DNA of 64,000 nucleotides, taken from positions 62,001-126,000 of the forward strand of contig JAIXQH010000027.1 in assembly GCA_027484055.1 (NCBI GenBank). The letters run 5' to 3'. The notes beneath the pieces were generated by a model. That model did not search any database, was not told the DNA's origin, and saw only the letters and a program-made list of their open reading frames with translations. The DNA comes from Verrucomicrobiaceae bacterium. GTDB taxonomy: Bacteria > Verrucomicrobiota > Verrucomicrobiia > Verrucomicrobiales > Akkermansiaceae. This document shows positions 34,990-43,203 of the stretch, piece by piece. The first letter of the stretch is position 1, and every line of letters starts with the position of its first letter. The translations under genes were made by a program, and so were the position numbers.

Positions 34990-36156
34990 ATGAAATTGCT
35001 GCTTAAAAACGCCCACCTCATTTCCCCGGATCTGGACCTGCCGGGCGCAGCGGTGCTGATCGAAAATGGGCGCATCCAGCGGGTTTTTCATCCTGAGGAA
35101 GCGTTGAGCGCCGAGGATTACACCCTCGACTGCGGCGGTCGCATGCTTCTGCCTGGCTTCATCGACATCCACGCCCACGGGGCGGATGGCTGTGATATTT
35201 CAGCGGGAAATCTCGCCTCGGTGCGTCACATCGCCTGGCGGAAATTGCAAGAAGGCGTCACCACTTGGCTACCAACCACGCTGACTCTAGCGCCGGAAAA
35301 ACTGGAGGAAATCGCCCAGGGCTGTGCCGACTACATGGCGGCACCCGAGTTCTGCCGAGTCCCCGGGCTGCATGTGGAAGGTCCATTCATCAATCCACTC
35401 AAGGCCGGTGCGCAGAATCCGGCCTACGCCCGAGCACCGGATTTTTCAGAACTCCAGCGCCTCCATGCCCGCGCCCGTGTCTTGCTCGTCTCGCTCGCCC
35501 CCGAGCTGCCGGGGGCACTCGACTTCATCCGCCGCGCCACGGAAATTGGCATCCGCACATCCGCCGCGCACAGTGCGGCCACGGCGGCGGAACTTGCGGC
35601 GGCGCAGGCGGTCGGGCTTACCCAGCTGACGCATTTTGGAAATGCAATGACGCCACTCCATCACCGCGAGATCGGAATCGTCGGGGCTGGCTTGATGGAT
35701 GATTTCCTCAAACTCGAACTCATCCCAGACGGTCATCATCTCAGCTCGGACATGCTGAAACTGGTCTTTAAACTCGTGCCACCCGAGCGACTCATGCTCA
35801 TCACCGACTCCACGGCCGCTTCATGGCTTGGCCGTGGCGAGTTCTTGCTCGGTGGCTTGGAAGTCATCGTGGAGCATGGCAGAGCCGTCTTGAAATCGAA
35901 CGCTGCCCTCGCTGGATCTGCGCTTCGATTCAATGAAGGCTTGAAAATCGCCGCCTCCCTCAGCCCGTTGCCACTCCACCAACTCGTCAAAACCACCTCG
36001 TGGAACCAAGCCCAAGCACTCGCGCTCGACGGCTTCGGCAAGATTGCACCCGGCTTCCATGCAGACCTCGTGCTGCTCGACGCGGATTTCTCGGTTTGGA
36101 AAACCTTCGTCGCTGGTGAGGAGCGGCGGCTCACTCTACCGATTTCACCTGCCTGA
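34990..36156 (+). CDS. nagA: N-acetylglucosamine-6-phosphate deacetylase
   Basis: This 388-residue amidohydrolase shows the NagA set: LPGFIDIHAHGADGCD, LHVEGPFINPLKAGAQNP (metal-binding Glu), AAHSAATAAEL, and QLTHFGNAMTPLHHRE. IPDGHHLSSDM and the catalytic Asp in LITDSTAAS follow. It deacetylates GlcNAc-6-P in amino-sugar recycling. nagB is not adjacent. It converges with the MFS gene, overlapping its end (36131-36156) by 26 nt. Confidence 0.93.
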   Translation: MKLLLKNAHLISPDLDLPGAAVLIENGRIQRVFHPEEALSAEDYTLDCGGRMLLPGFIDIHAHGADGCDISAGNLASVRHIAWRKLQEGVTTWLPTTLTLAPEKLEEIAQGCADYMAAPEFCRVPGLHVEGPFINPLKAGAQNPAYARAPDFSELQRLHARARVLLVSLAPELPGALDFIRRATEIGIRTSAAHSAATAAELAAAQAVGLTQLTHFGNAMTPLHHREIGIVGAGLMDDFLKLELIPDGHHLSSDMLKLVFKLVPPERLMLITDSTAASWLGRGEFLLGGLEVIVEHGRAVLKSNAALAGSALRFNEGLKIAASLSPLPLHQLVKTTSWNQAQALALDGFGKIAPGFHADLVLLDADFSVWKTFVAGEERRLTLPISPA

Positions 36157-37345
36157 AAAGCCACAAACTCGACACGCTCACGCCGATAGCGATCCACCCA
36201 AGTGTTTGGAAATGAAGCAGTTCACCACGCGCGCCGGTGCTCACGATCGCGCCGCCCATCGCGGCGGTGAGTCCAGAGGCGAGGTCCCGCGAGCAGGCGA
36301 CTAGGCTCATGTAGGCTCCGCGCTGTGAGGGGCGCACCGCCATTGAGATTGTCGCCTGCCCTGGCACGAAGCGGCCGCTGGCAAAGGCGAAGAAGCCACC
36401 TGCTAGCACCAAGGTCTGCCAGAGTGGCAGCGGTCCCGAGGTCGTTAGGAAATGGATCACCGTGCAGGCACCGGCGACGAGGATCAGGTAAAGCCGGAAT
36501 TTTCCATAGCGGTCAGCCAGTTTGCCGACGAAGGGGCCGGTGAAAATCGTCACCAGACCGCCGGTGAGGTAGATCATGAATAGGCTGGATTCTGGAAGCC
36601 CCACGTTCCCCACCAAGAAGGGGGAGAGAAAGGGGATGATCGTAAAGTGCCCGAACACCATCACCGACATCAACAAGAGTCCACGCCAGGCATTTGCATT
36701 GCGGATCAGCTCCAAGAAATCGCGCCCGGATTTGATTTTTCCGCCCGTCAGATGGCCACGCACCGGGGGCAGGATTCGCAGAAGCCCTACCCAGACGAGG
36801 CTTGCGATGGCGGCCACCACCAAAAATGGCCCCTCCCAGCGCCAAGCTTGGGCGATTTTTAAGCCGAAGGGCACCCCGAGTGCCGCAGCCGCCGAGAACG
36901 CAGTCATGATGATGCCCATGCCCCGTGCGCGGCGTTCGGAAGGCACGACATCTGCGACAATGGCCATGATCGTCGCGCCGCTGACTCCGCCGAAGGCTCC
37001 GCAGATGCCGCGTGCCCAGAGCAAGGTGCTCGCGCTATCGGCCAAGCCGCAGGCTAGGGTTCCAAGCGTGAATCCCGCGTAGCAGAGCAGCAGCGTCTTG
37101 CGCCGGTCGAACCGATCCATGAACGGAGCCGCGGCCAATCCCACCAGCCCAGCGGTGATGGCGAACGAGGAAATCAACCCGGAAAACTGTTGTGGAGAAA
37201 TCTGCAGCTGCCTCATCAACTGCGGCCCTAGCGGCATCATGATCATGAAGTCCATGATCTGTGTGAATTGCACGGCCGCGAGCAGCAGCAGTAAATTCAG
37301 CTCGGATAAGGGCGGCTTGGGAGCGGGCGCGCTTACTTCAGCCAT
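36131..37345 (-). CDS. Major facilitator superfamily transporter
   Basis: The 404-residue product has twelve hydrophobic segments and the MFS loop motif FMDRFDRRKTLLL between TM2 and TM3, plus KLADRYGKFRLYL at the equivalent place in the second half. ATG 37345 (MAEVSAPAPKPPLSELNLLL) is the start. The frame remains open upstream to 38020, but that region is the methyltransferase gene in another frame. Its start overlaps the methyltransferase stop by 13 nt. Substrate is unknown; it looks like the drug/sugar exporter type. Confidence 0.88.
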   Translation of the reverse strand: MAEVSAPAPKPPLSELNLLLLLAAVQFTQIMDFMIMMPLGPQLMRQLQISPQQFSGLISSFAITAGLVGLAAAPFMDRFDRRKTLLLCYAGFTLGTLACGLADSASTLLWARGICGAFGGVSGATIMAIVADVVPSERRARGMGIIMTAFSAAAALGVPFGLKIAQAWRWEGPFLVVAAIASLVWVGLLRILPPVRGHLTGGKIKSGRDFLELIRNANAWRGLLLMSVMVFGHFTIIPFLSPFLVGNVGLPESSLFMIYLTGGLVTIFTGPFVGKLADRYGKFRLYLILVAGACTVIHFLTTSGPLPLWQTLVLAGGFFAFASGRFVPGQATISMAVRPSQRGAYMSLVACSRDLASGLTAAMGGAIVSTGARGELLHFQTLGWIAIGVSVSSLWLFRQVKSVE

Positions 37346-38223
37346 ACCGATTTCAAGTAAGGTTCGTCGGTGAAATCCTCCGGCATCGGCGAGTGACGGG
37401 CACTGAGCGGGCGCTGCGGGGTGCAGCGAAGTTGTTTTTGGAACTCGTTGAGCCCGAGATTCCGGCAATTCGTCGAGCACAGCAGCCAGCCACCCGGCGC
37501 GAGAATCTCTGCGGCGAGCGCGGCCAGCTCGCCGAAGTTTTCCTCCACGCGGAAGAGCTTGCCCTTTTCGTCGCGCGAGAAGGTCGGTGGATCGAGCACG
37601 ATGCCGTCGAAGCTGCGCCCCTGCTTGGCGAAGCGCCGGAGCCAGTGAAAGGTGTCGCCCTTGCAAAAGTGGTGGGCAGCGGGATCGAGCGCGTTGTGGG
37701 TGAAGTTCCGCCGCGCCCAGTCGAGATACGGTTGGGATAAATCCAGCGTCGTCGTCTCCGCGCCCGCAAGCGCGGCGGCTACGGAAAAGGCCCCGGTGTA
37801 GGCGAAGGTGTTGAGCAAGCGCTGGCCCGGTGCCATGAGTCGGCGCACGGTGGCGCGGTTGTCGCGCTGGTCGAGGAAGATCCCTTGTGAGTAGCCGGAC
37901 TGGAAGGAAATCTCGGAAATCTGGCCATTTTCCCGGATCAAAAATGGAGCCTCCACCAGCGCGCCGGAGAGGTGGCTGGGGGAGTCCTTTTGATGCCGAT
38001 CGAGCCGTTTCCAATAGCAACTCACCCCCTGATCACGAATCCATGAGCGCACCGTCGGCGCGAGGAAATCCCCATTCGTGGAGACCAGCCAGTGTCCGGC
38101 ATAGGTTTCTAAAATGAGCCCTGGCAAGCCATCTCCCGCGCCATCGACAAGGCGGACAGCGTTGGTGGCAGAGTCGAGGAGGTGGGCGCGCTTGGCGACG
38201 GCAGTTTGCAGGAGATCGATCAT
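37333..38223 (-). CDS. RlmI/RlmK-type class I SAM-dependent rRNA methyltransferase
   Basis: The 296-residue product has a short N-terminal RNA-binding part (RLVDGAGDGLPGLILETYAG) and a Rossmann methyltransferase domain. That domain shows SQGIFLDQRDNRATVRRL, LLNTFAYTGAFSVAAALAGA (SAM site) and TTLDLSQPYLDWARRNF. The catalytic-loop segment GIVLDPPTFSR follows. The family methylates cytosine C5 in 23S rRNA, but the exact site here is unknown. It lacks most of the N-terminal PUA domain of RlmI. It is followed directly by the MFS gene. Confidence 0.88.
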   Translation of the reverse strand: MIDLLQTAVAKRAHLLDSATNAVRLVDGAGDGLPGLILETYAGHWLVSTNGDFLAPTVRSWIRDQGVSCYWKRLDRHQKDSPSHLSGALVEAPFLIRENGQISEISFQSGYSQGIFLDQRDNRATVRRLMAPGQRLLNTFAYTGAFSVAAALAGAETTTLDLSQPYLDWARRNFTHNALDPAAHHFCKGDTFHWLRRFAKQGRSFDGIVLDPPTFSRDEKGKLFRVEENFGELAALAAEILAPGGWLLCSTNCRNLGLNEFQKQLRCTPQRPLSARHSPMPEDFTDEPYLKSVWLK

Positions 38224-38318
38224 GAAGACGCGGCAAACTAGACGACATTTCCCGGACCGACGAGATTCTTCTCACGTGGATCCACCCACGGCGAATCGCC
38301 AATGATGGAAAAAAGAAG

Positions 38319-38485
38319 CCATCTCTCAAACTTGGCGCCCTTGGTGGCTTGGCGGTTCAACAATCTTCATCCTTCAAGAGTTCACCGCAGAGTCGCAGAG
38401 GTCGCGAAGGGACGCAGAGTGAAGAATGAGATTGGAATCGAAACGCGGAGGCGGGGAGCTTTGAGTCACTTGACTCATCGCCCGA
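38319..38485 (+). repeat. Interspersed intergenic repeat, copy 0 (right half only)
   Basis: It contains CCATCTC..AAACTTGGCGCCCTTGG, then GGCTTGGCGGTTCAACAATC, a CCGCAGAGTCGCAGAGG / CGCGAAGGGACGCAGAG motif, and GGGGAGCTTTGA-type end. Matching pieces occur at 39961-40020, 40991-41040 and 41359-41430. The left half (GAGTGAGCAGTGAGC) is missing in this copy. Confidence 0.75.
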
Positions 38486-38608
38486 CTTCGATGTGGCAAT
38501 AAACGCCACTTTCTTTCACATGATGGGCTGCACATACTCAGGAAATGGCCGTTTTCTTTACAGATTCTTTCATTCATCCGGGATTCGTGTCGAAAAAACT
38601 CAAGTTTA

Positions 38609-38633
38609 TCGACATGTCTCGTTGACGTGTCGA
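38609..38633. promoter_or_regulatory. Palindrome upstream of fic 1, operator-like
   Basis: TCGACATGTC (38609-38618) and GACGTGTCGA (38624-38633) are near-perfect inverted arms around a 5-nt centre. It lies 24 nt before the fic ATG, a position where a repressor could act. The regulator is unknown. Confidence 0.5.
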
Positions 38634-38656
38634 TGGCATCGACCTAATCTCCGCCC

Positions 38657-39796
38657 ATGTCGAATCAGGCTGAAACCACGGACACATCGGGCGCGTGGCG
38701 GCCGGAGCTGCCGTTTGATCGACTGCCGCTGCTGCCCCCGGCGGCGGATTTGGAAACGAAGGCGATCCTCCGGCAATGCATCGAGGCGCGGGCCGCCGTG
38801 GCGGAGTTGAAGCAGGCGGCCTTGCTGATTCCAAATCAAGGAGTGTTGATCAACACCCTGCCGCTGCTGGAAGCGAGGGCGAGTTCTGAGATTGAGAACA
38901 TCGTGACGACGGCGGACCGGCTGTTCCAGTTCAGCCAGAACGATGGGCAGGCGGATTCGGCGACCAAGGAAGCGTTGCGCTACAGCCACGCGCTGTTGGA
39001 AGGATTTCGTACGCTGGCGGAGCATCCCTTGAACACCCGCACGGCGGAGGATGTGTGCAGCAAGATCAAAGGCACCTCGATGACCGTGCGCCGGGTGCCG
39101 GGTACCACTCTGGCCAATGATCGGACGGGCGAAGTGATTTACACACCGCCTGTGGGCGAGGAGCGGCTGCGCGACTTGCTGGCGAACTGGGAGCGCTTCC
39201 TCCATGAGCGGGTGGAACTGGACCCACTCATCCGCTTGGCGGCTTCGCATTACCAGTTCGAGGCCATCCATCCGTTTACCGATGGTAATGGCCGGACGGG
39301 CCGGATTTTGAACAGCCTGTTCATGATCCAGGAAAACCTGCTCACCTTGCCCATTCTTTATCTGAGCCGCCACATCATCGCGCACAAGGCGGACTACTAC
39401 CGGCTGCTGCTTGATGTAACCCTGCACGGAGCATGGGAGCCGTGGGTGTTGTTCATGCTGAGTGGCATCGCGGATACCGCACGCTGGACCACAGGGAAGA
39501 TCGCCGCCATCCGCTCTCTCCAAGAACAGTGCGTAGTCCATGTGCGCCAACAGCTCCCCCGCATCTACAGCAGGGAGCTGGTGGATGCCGTGTTCGAGTT
39601 TCCCTATTGCAGGATCAGCAACCTCACGGAACGCGGCATCGCCAAGCGCCAGACCGCGTCGGTTTATCTTAAGGAACTCGTCAGGATCGGCGTCTTGACA
39701 GAGAAGGAGGCAGGCCGGGAGCGAATCTACATCAATCCCCGGCTGATGCAGTTGCTGACGCGCGACGCGAACGACACCGAACCCTATCCCCCATGA
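38657..39796 (+). CDS. Fic-family protein (class II, with N-terminal inhibitory motif)
   Basis: The 379-residue product has the full Fic active site [12 protein letters not shown] at 205-216 (catalytic His205), which transfers AMP or another nucleotide to target hydroxyls. The auto-inhibitory helix motif (S/T)xxxE(G/N) is present as SSEIEN at 76-81. A C-terminal winged-helix-like region follows ([20 protein letters not shown]). fic genes are common passengers of type I restriction loci. Its TGA overlaps the ATG of an hsdR 5' remnant (ATGA at 39793). Confidence 0.92.
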   Translation: MSNQAETTDTSGAWRPELPFDRLPLLPPAADLETKAILRQCIEARAAVAELKQAALLIPNQGVLINTLPLLEARASSEIENIVTTADRLFQFSQNDGQADSATKEALRYSHALLEGFRTLAEHPLNTRTAEDVCSKIKGTSMTVRRVPGTTLANDRTGEVIYTPPVGEERLRDLLANWERFLHERVELDPLIRLAASHYQFEAIHPFTDGNGRTGRILNSLFMIQENLLTLPILYLSRHIIAHKADYYRLLLDVTLHGAWEPWVLFMLSGIADTARWTTGKIAAIRSLQEQCVVHVRQQLPRIYSRELVDAVFEFPYCRISNLTERGIAKRQTASVYLKELVRIGVLTEKEAGRERIYINPRLMQLLTRDANDTEPYPP

Positions 39797-39897
39797 ACGA
39801 AGCCGAAACCCGCGCCGAACCCATTGATCCCGTATTGAAAGCGGCAGGCTGGGGCGTGGTGGAACGCGGAGGGGGAGAAGTGCCGAGTGAGCAGTGA
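39793..39897 (+). pseudogene. hsdR 5' remnant, copy A
   Basis: A frame of 34 codons begins [13 protein letters not shown], which I recognise as the typical N-terminus of type I restriction subunit R (HsdR), continuing VLKAAGWGVVE. It then departs into RGGGEVPSEQ and stops. It starts at ATGA overlapping the fic stop. Near-identical copies occur after the HepT/MntA pair and after fic 2. It looks like the 5' end of hsdR left behind at each module. Confidence 0.7.
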
Positions 39898-40020
39898 GCA
39901 GTGAGCGATGCTGAGTATTTTTCAATCTCCAATCTCCAATCCCCGATCTCCAATCCATCTCCCAAACTTGGCGCCCTTGGCGGCTTGGCGGTTCAACAAT
40001 CCCTTCTCCACCAAGCCTTA
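39870..40020 (+). repeat. Interspersed intergenic repeat, copy 1
   Basis: Full-type copy: GAGGGGGAGAAGTGCCGAG, then GAGCAGT heptamers, GAGTATTTTTCAATCTCC heptamers, and CAAACTTGGCGCCCTTGG. GCGGCTTGGCGGTTCAACAA and CCACCAAGCCTTAAGCGGG end it. It lies downstream of fic 1 and upstream of the HepT-like gene. Confidence 0.8.
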
Positions 40021-40081
40021 AGCGGGAACCTGTGAGATTTCCTGATTTCCTCCACGCTTTGACTCCACTAGACTCCCACCC

Positions 40082-40510
40082 ATGAGCAGTCCCGACATCC
40101 GCTGGATCCAGCGCTTCGACAACTTCAAGCGGGCCTTCGCGCGCTTGAGCGAGGCGTCCGAACTAGCGGAGCAGCGGGATCTATCGGATCTGGAGCGGCA
40201 GGGGCTCATTCAGGCCTTCGAGTTCACTCATGAGCTGGCGTGGAACACCCTCAAGGATTTCCTCACCGCCCGTGGTTCGTCTGAGAAGCTCTATGGATCG
40301 CGGGACGCCACCCGCGCCGCCTTCGCCGCCGAGTTAATCGAGGACGGCGAAGCATGGATGGAAATGATCAAGCATCGCAACGAGTCGTCCCACACCTACA
40401 ACGACGACGTGGCCGAAAAGATCATGGAGGCGGTGCAGACGCTCTATGTGCCCGCGTTCGAGACGTTTCAAAAGAGGTTCCTGGAACTGGAGAAGGAGGA
40501 CTCTGCATGA
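40082..40510 (+). CDS. HepT-like / HI0074-family HEPN protein (toxin of a HEPN-MNT module)
   Basis: This 142-residue all-helical protein is of the HI0074 nucleotidyltransferase-partner family. The HEPN RNase-type motif RX4HXY is intact (RNESSHTY; Arg99, His104, Tyr106), where Tyr is the residue AMPylated by the MNT antitoxin in studied HepT/MntA pairs. The N-terminal part (QAFEFTHELAWNTLKDFL) is typical. Its stop overlaps the start of the nucleotidyltransferase gene (ATGA at 40507-40510). Confidence 0.88.
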   Translation: MSSPDIRWIQRFDNFKRAFARLSEASELAEQRDLSDLERQGLIQAFEFTHELAWNTLKDFLTARGSSEKLYGSRDATRAAFAAELIEDGEAWMEMIKHRNESSHTYNDDVAEKIMEAVQTLYVPAFETFQKRFLELEKEDSA

Positions 40511-40839
40511 ACCACGGCCTTTCCGATACCACGGTGGAACGCATCCGGGCCGTGCTGGCGCATTTCCCACAAGTGGAAAAAGCGGTGCTGTATGGCTCGC
40601 GTGCCAAGGGAACCCATCGCCCCGGCTCTGATATTGATCTCACCCTTTGCGGCAGCGGCCTAGGGCAAACCCATTTGGCGCAAATCGACGGAGCGTTGGA
40701 CGATTTGTTGCTGCCCTACAAAATCGATTTGTCCGAGATGGCGTCTTTGACCCATCCAGCGCTACTCGACCACATTCGCCGGGTGGGCATGGTGTTCTAT
40801 GAGAAAAGTGCCATGCCACAAGAACCTCTGCCCACATGA
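40507..40839 (+). CDS. MntA-like minimal nucleotidyltransferase (antitoxin of a HEPN-MNT module)
   Basis: This 110-residue nucleotidyltransferase has the GSX10DXD motif as GSRAKGTHRPGSDIDL (Ser31, Asp42, Asp44). In related pairs it neutralises HepT by AMPylation. ATG 40507 overlaps the HepT-like stop. The gene's own stop overlaps ATG 40836 of a second hsdR remnant, copying the arrangement seen after fic 1. Confidence 0.88.
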   Translation: MNHGLSDTTVERIRAVLAHFPQVEKAVLYGSRAKGTHRPGSDIDLTLCGSGLGQTHLAQIDGALDDLLLPYKIDLSEMASLTHPALLDHIRRVGMVFYEKSAMPQEPLPT

Positions 40840-40939
40840 ACGAGCCGAGCCCCGTGCCGAACCCATTGATCCCGCATTGAAAGCGGCACGGTGGGGCGTG
40901 GTGGAACGCGGAGGGGGAGAAGTGCCGAGTGAGCAGTGA
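40836..40939 (+). pseudogene. hsdR 5' remnant, copy B (frameshifted)
   Basis: The sequence aligns base for base with copy A (ATGAACGA, GCCGAACCCATTGATCCCG, GGGGCGTGGTGGAACGCGG). One A is missing early, so the frame breaks after about four codons. It starts at ATGA overlapping the MntA-like stop. Confidence 0.65.
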
Positions 40940-41040
40940 GCAGTGAGCGGTGTTGAGTATTTTTCAATCTCCTATCCCCGATCTCTAAGCCATCTCCAAA
41001 CTTGGCGTTCTTGGCGGCTTGGCGGTTCAACAATCTTTAT
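40911..41040 (+). repeat. Interspersed intergenic repeat, copy 2
   Basis: Same order as copy 1: GGGGGAGAAGTGCCGAGTG, GAGCAGT heptamers, GTATTTTTCAATCTCC, AACTTGGCGTTCTTGGCGG, CTTGGCGGTTCAACAATC. The CAATCTC heptamer tract is shorter than in copy 3. Confidence 0.8.
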
Positions 41041-41058
41041 CCCGAAAACAGAAATTTA

Positions 41059-41153
41059 ACCACGGATTACACGGATGATGAAGAGGTTGTGAAAATGATC
41101 CTAATACCTATTTGGTGCATTCTAAAATCCGTAAAATCCGTCTAATCCGTGGT
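41059..41153. repeat. Inverted-repeat element with ACCACGGATTACACGGAT ends
   Basis: The left end ACCACGGATTACACGGAT (41059-41076) and the right end ATCCGTCTAATCCGTGGT (41136-41153) are inverted with one mismatch in 18. About 60 bp lie between them. A degenerate single arm occurs near 13732. It resembles a small non-coding mobile or structural repeat. Confidence 0.65.
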
Positions 41154-41244
41154 CAAAATCCAACGAATCACCCCTGCAACTTCGGAGTTCGGGTTCATCC
41201 TTCAAAAGTTCACCGCTGAGTCGCAGAGGCCGCGAAGGGACGTG

Positions 41245-41430
41245 GAGAGGGAGAAGTGCCGAGTGAGCAGTGAGCAGTGAGCGGTGCTGAGTATTTTTCA
41301 ATCTCCTATCTCCAATCTCCAATCTCCAATCTCCAATCTCCAATCTCCTATCTCTAATCCATCTCCAAACTTGGCGCTCTTGGCGGCTTGGCGGTTCAAA
41401 AATCCCTGCTCCACCAAGCCTTCAGCGGGG
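41245..41430 (+). repeat. Interspersed intergenic repeat, copy 3, with expanded CAATCTC heptamers
   Basis: It starts GAGAGGGAGAAGTGCCGAG but has no hsdR start before it. The CAATCTC heptamer is expanded to about nine copies at 41298-41366. AACTTGGCGCTCTTGGCGG, GGCGGTTCAAAAATC and CACCAAGCCTTCAGCGGGG follow. It lies directly before fic 2. Confidence 0.8.
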
Positions 41431-41442
41431 AGCTTTGACCGC

Positions 41443-41472
41443 TTGACTCATCACTTGACTCACGCTTGACTT
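41443..41472 (+). promoter_or_regulatory. TTGACTCA direct repeats upstream of fic 2
   Basis: TTGACTCA occurs at 41443-41450 and 41455-41462 and as TTGACTT at 41466-41472, with about 11-12 nt spacing, just before the GTG start at 41479. The same box lies upstream of fic 1 (38470-38477), and TTTGACTCC precedes the HepT-like gene. It is a possible shared operator or overlapping -35 elements. Confidence 0.4.
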
Positions 41473-41478
41473 ACCGCC

Positions 41479-42486
41479 GTGGCCTACGAACCGCAATTCA
41501 CGATCAGCCCGCGCCTGCTTTCGCTGGTAGAGGAGATCGCCGCGTTGCGGGAGCGGATCCAAGGAGCAGCGGTGGAGCTTTCGTGGATTCCCGCGCTGCA
41601 AAAGGACACGCGCACCCGCAACGTGCACGCCTCCACCGCCATCGAGGGAAATCCGCTGACGCTGGAGCAAGTGCGGGCCTTGGAAGAAGGGCGTGAACTC
41701 GCCGCTTCGGATATCCGCTCCAGCCGCGAGGTGCTGAACTACTTCGCCGGCCTGCGCTACGTGGAAAAACACGCGATGAAGAAGGCCATCCGCCACGAAG
41801 ATCTGTTCGAACTGCACCGGATCCTGGCGGACAGCGTGATGGACTAGGGAACGGCAGGCAGCTATCGGACGATTCAAGTGCGGGTGGGCAATCATTTTCC
41901 GCCCGCCGCCGCAGATGTTTCCGGGCTGATGTTCGAGTTGCTGGATTGGTGGAACAAGAAATCCGTCGAGCTTTCCCCGGTGCTCAGTTCCGCGATCCTG
42001 CACTATCGCTTCGAGGACATCCATCCCTTCGCCGATGGCAACGGGCGGACGGGCCGCGCCCTCTCGCTATGGGAACTCTATCGGCGCGGTTTTGACAGCC
42101 ATCACATTTTCTCGGTCGATGAGTATTATTGGGAAGACCGACCCGGCTACTACGCCGCGCTGGATGCCGTGCGCGGGTCGGGCGAGAACCTCACCGGTTG
42201 GCTGGAATACTGCGCCGAGGGCGTGCGCCAAACGCTGGAACGCGTATGGCTCAGAGTGCGGTCCTATCAGGTGAAATCGCCGGAGAAACTGGTTTTGCGA
42301 CCCAGGCAGGAACATCTGCTCAAGCTGCTGCGAGATCACGGCAGCATGTCGCCCGCCGAGATCTGGGAGACGCTTGCCATTTCCAAACAAGGTGCGATGG
42401 ACTTGCTGCGTCCCTTGTTGGAAGTCGGACTGGTGGAAAAAATCGGCGGCAAAAAAACCGGGCGTTACTCACTCAAGCAACCATGA
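41479..42486 (+). pseudogene. Second Fic-family gene, interrupted by an in-frame TAG
   Basis: A GTG start at 41479 opens a frame that reads MAYEPQFTISPRLLSLVEE to ..ILADSVMD, then TAG at 41845-41847. In the same frame it continues GTAGSYRTIQVRVGNH through the Fic motif [12 protein letters not shown] to a winged-helix end (KTGRYSLKQP). The inhibitory motif STAIEG is present. One C-to-T change (CAG to TAG) would explain the stop. The family suggests one protein of about 335 residues. Without readthrough or reinitiation at GTG 41878 it is dead. Its stop overlaps hsdR remnant C. Confidence 0.85.
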
Positions 42487-42587
42487 ACGAAGCTGAAACC
42501 CGCGCCGAACCCATTGATCCCGCATCGAAAGCGGCAGCGCGGGGCGCGAAGGAACGCGGAGGGGGAGAAGTGCCGACTGAGCAGTGA
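42483..42587 (+). pseudogene. hsdR 5' remnant, copy C
   Basis: Begins [20 protein letters not shown] and ends GGGEVPTEQ stop, parallel to copy A with several substitutions. The start overlaps the stop of fic 2 (ATGA at 42483-42486), exactly as in the other two modules. Confidence 0.7.
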
Positions 42588-42808
42588 GAGCAGTGTGGAG
42601 GGTTGGCCAATGTTCCAATCTTGAATCTGGACTCTGGACTCTTGAATCTGGATTTTTGAATCTAAAATTCCAAATCCTCCCACTTTCTCCTTCCCGTACT
42701 AACGCGATTCCTTAGCTTGGCCACTGCCCTAACACGCTTCTCCCCGTTTTTTACCCCATGCCCCCGTCCGATTCCCAGTCCTTGTGCCGCAAGCTCGTTC
42801 TAAGGAGC

Positions 42809-42911
42809 GGCGACACTCCTGTCGCCGGTGGGAGAATGACAATTCCCCTAAAAGGGGCACAGGCGTCCCGTCTGTTTCTTCCCAAGGACACAGTCAAGCT
42901 GACTGTGCCCC
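42809..42911. repeat. Dispersed palindromes
   Basis: GGCGACA-ctcc-TGTCGCC (42809-42826) shares its core with the palindrome at 13778-13799. Next, GGGGCACAG (42854-42862) pairs with CTGTGCCCC (42903-42911) and encloses an inner ACAGTCA-agc-TGACTGT. They look like dispersed palindromic elements inserted just in front of the hsdM fragment. Confidence 0.6.
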
Positions 42912-42913
42912 CT

Positions 42914-43072
42914 TCCTATTTCACCCCCAAGTCCATCGTCAGCCTCATCGTGGAAATGATCGAGCCCTATCAGGGCCGAGTCTATGACCCGGCGATGGGT
43001 TCAGGCGGCTTCTTCGTCCAGTCGGAGCGCTTCATTGAGGAGCACGGCGACACCCTCGGCGACATCAAAAAC
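42914..43072 (+). pseudogene. hsdM fragment (type I DNA methyltransferase)
   Basis: About 53 codons read SYFTPKSIVSLIVEMIEPYQ, GRVYDPAMGSGGFFVQSERF, then IEEHGDTLGDIKNF. This matches the start of the HsdM catalytic domain with SAM motif I (DPAMGSGGF). The conserved NPPF motif IV and everything beyond are absent, and upstream sequence is repeat-derived. It is a relic of a type I restriction-modification system, in keeping with the hsdR remnants and fic/HEPN genes upstream. Confidence 0.75.
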
Positions 43073-43203
43073 TTCATCGTCAAAAAAGACGTCCAGGTGT
43101 GCTCCGACAATCTGTTGGTATTGATGGGATTAAAAGTTTTGCTCCACGGGACACCGAGCTTGTTCTCCGAATTTTTCGACAAACTAACCACTAAATTTTT
43201 CTT

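Larger units (their letters stand above)
38224..38656. other. Gene-free region: interspersed repeat, TTGACTCA boxes and a palindrome upstream of fic
   Basis: No gene is seen. It holds the first copy of the CTTGGCG..GGCGGTTCAACAATC repeat (annotated separately) and paired TTGAGTCA/TTGACTCA boxes (38461-38477). Nearest the fic gene is a near-perfect palindrome (38609-38633). Confidence 0.65.

Noticed and set aside
37346..38020. 225-residue N-terminal extension of the MFS transporter
   Set aside because: It is the shadow of the methyltransferase gene on the same strand in another frame; a normal MFS start lies at 37345.
41878..42486. C-terminal half of fic 2 as an independent gene
   Set aside because: It begins in the middle of the Fic fold, in the same frame as the upstream half; an interrupted single gene is simpler.
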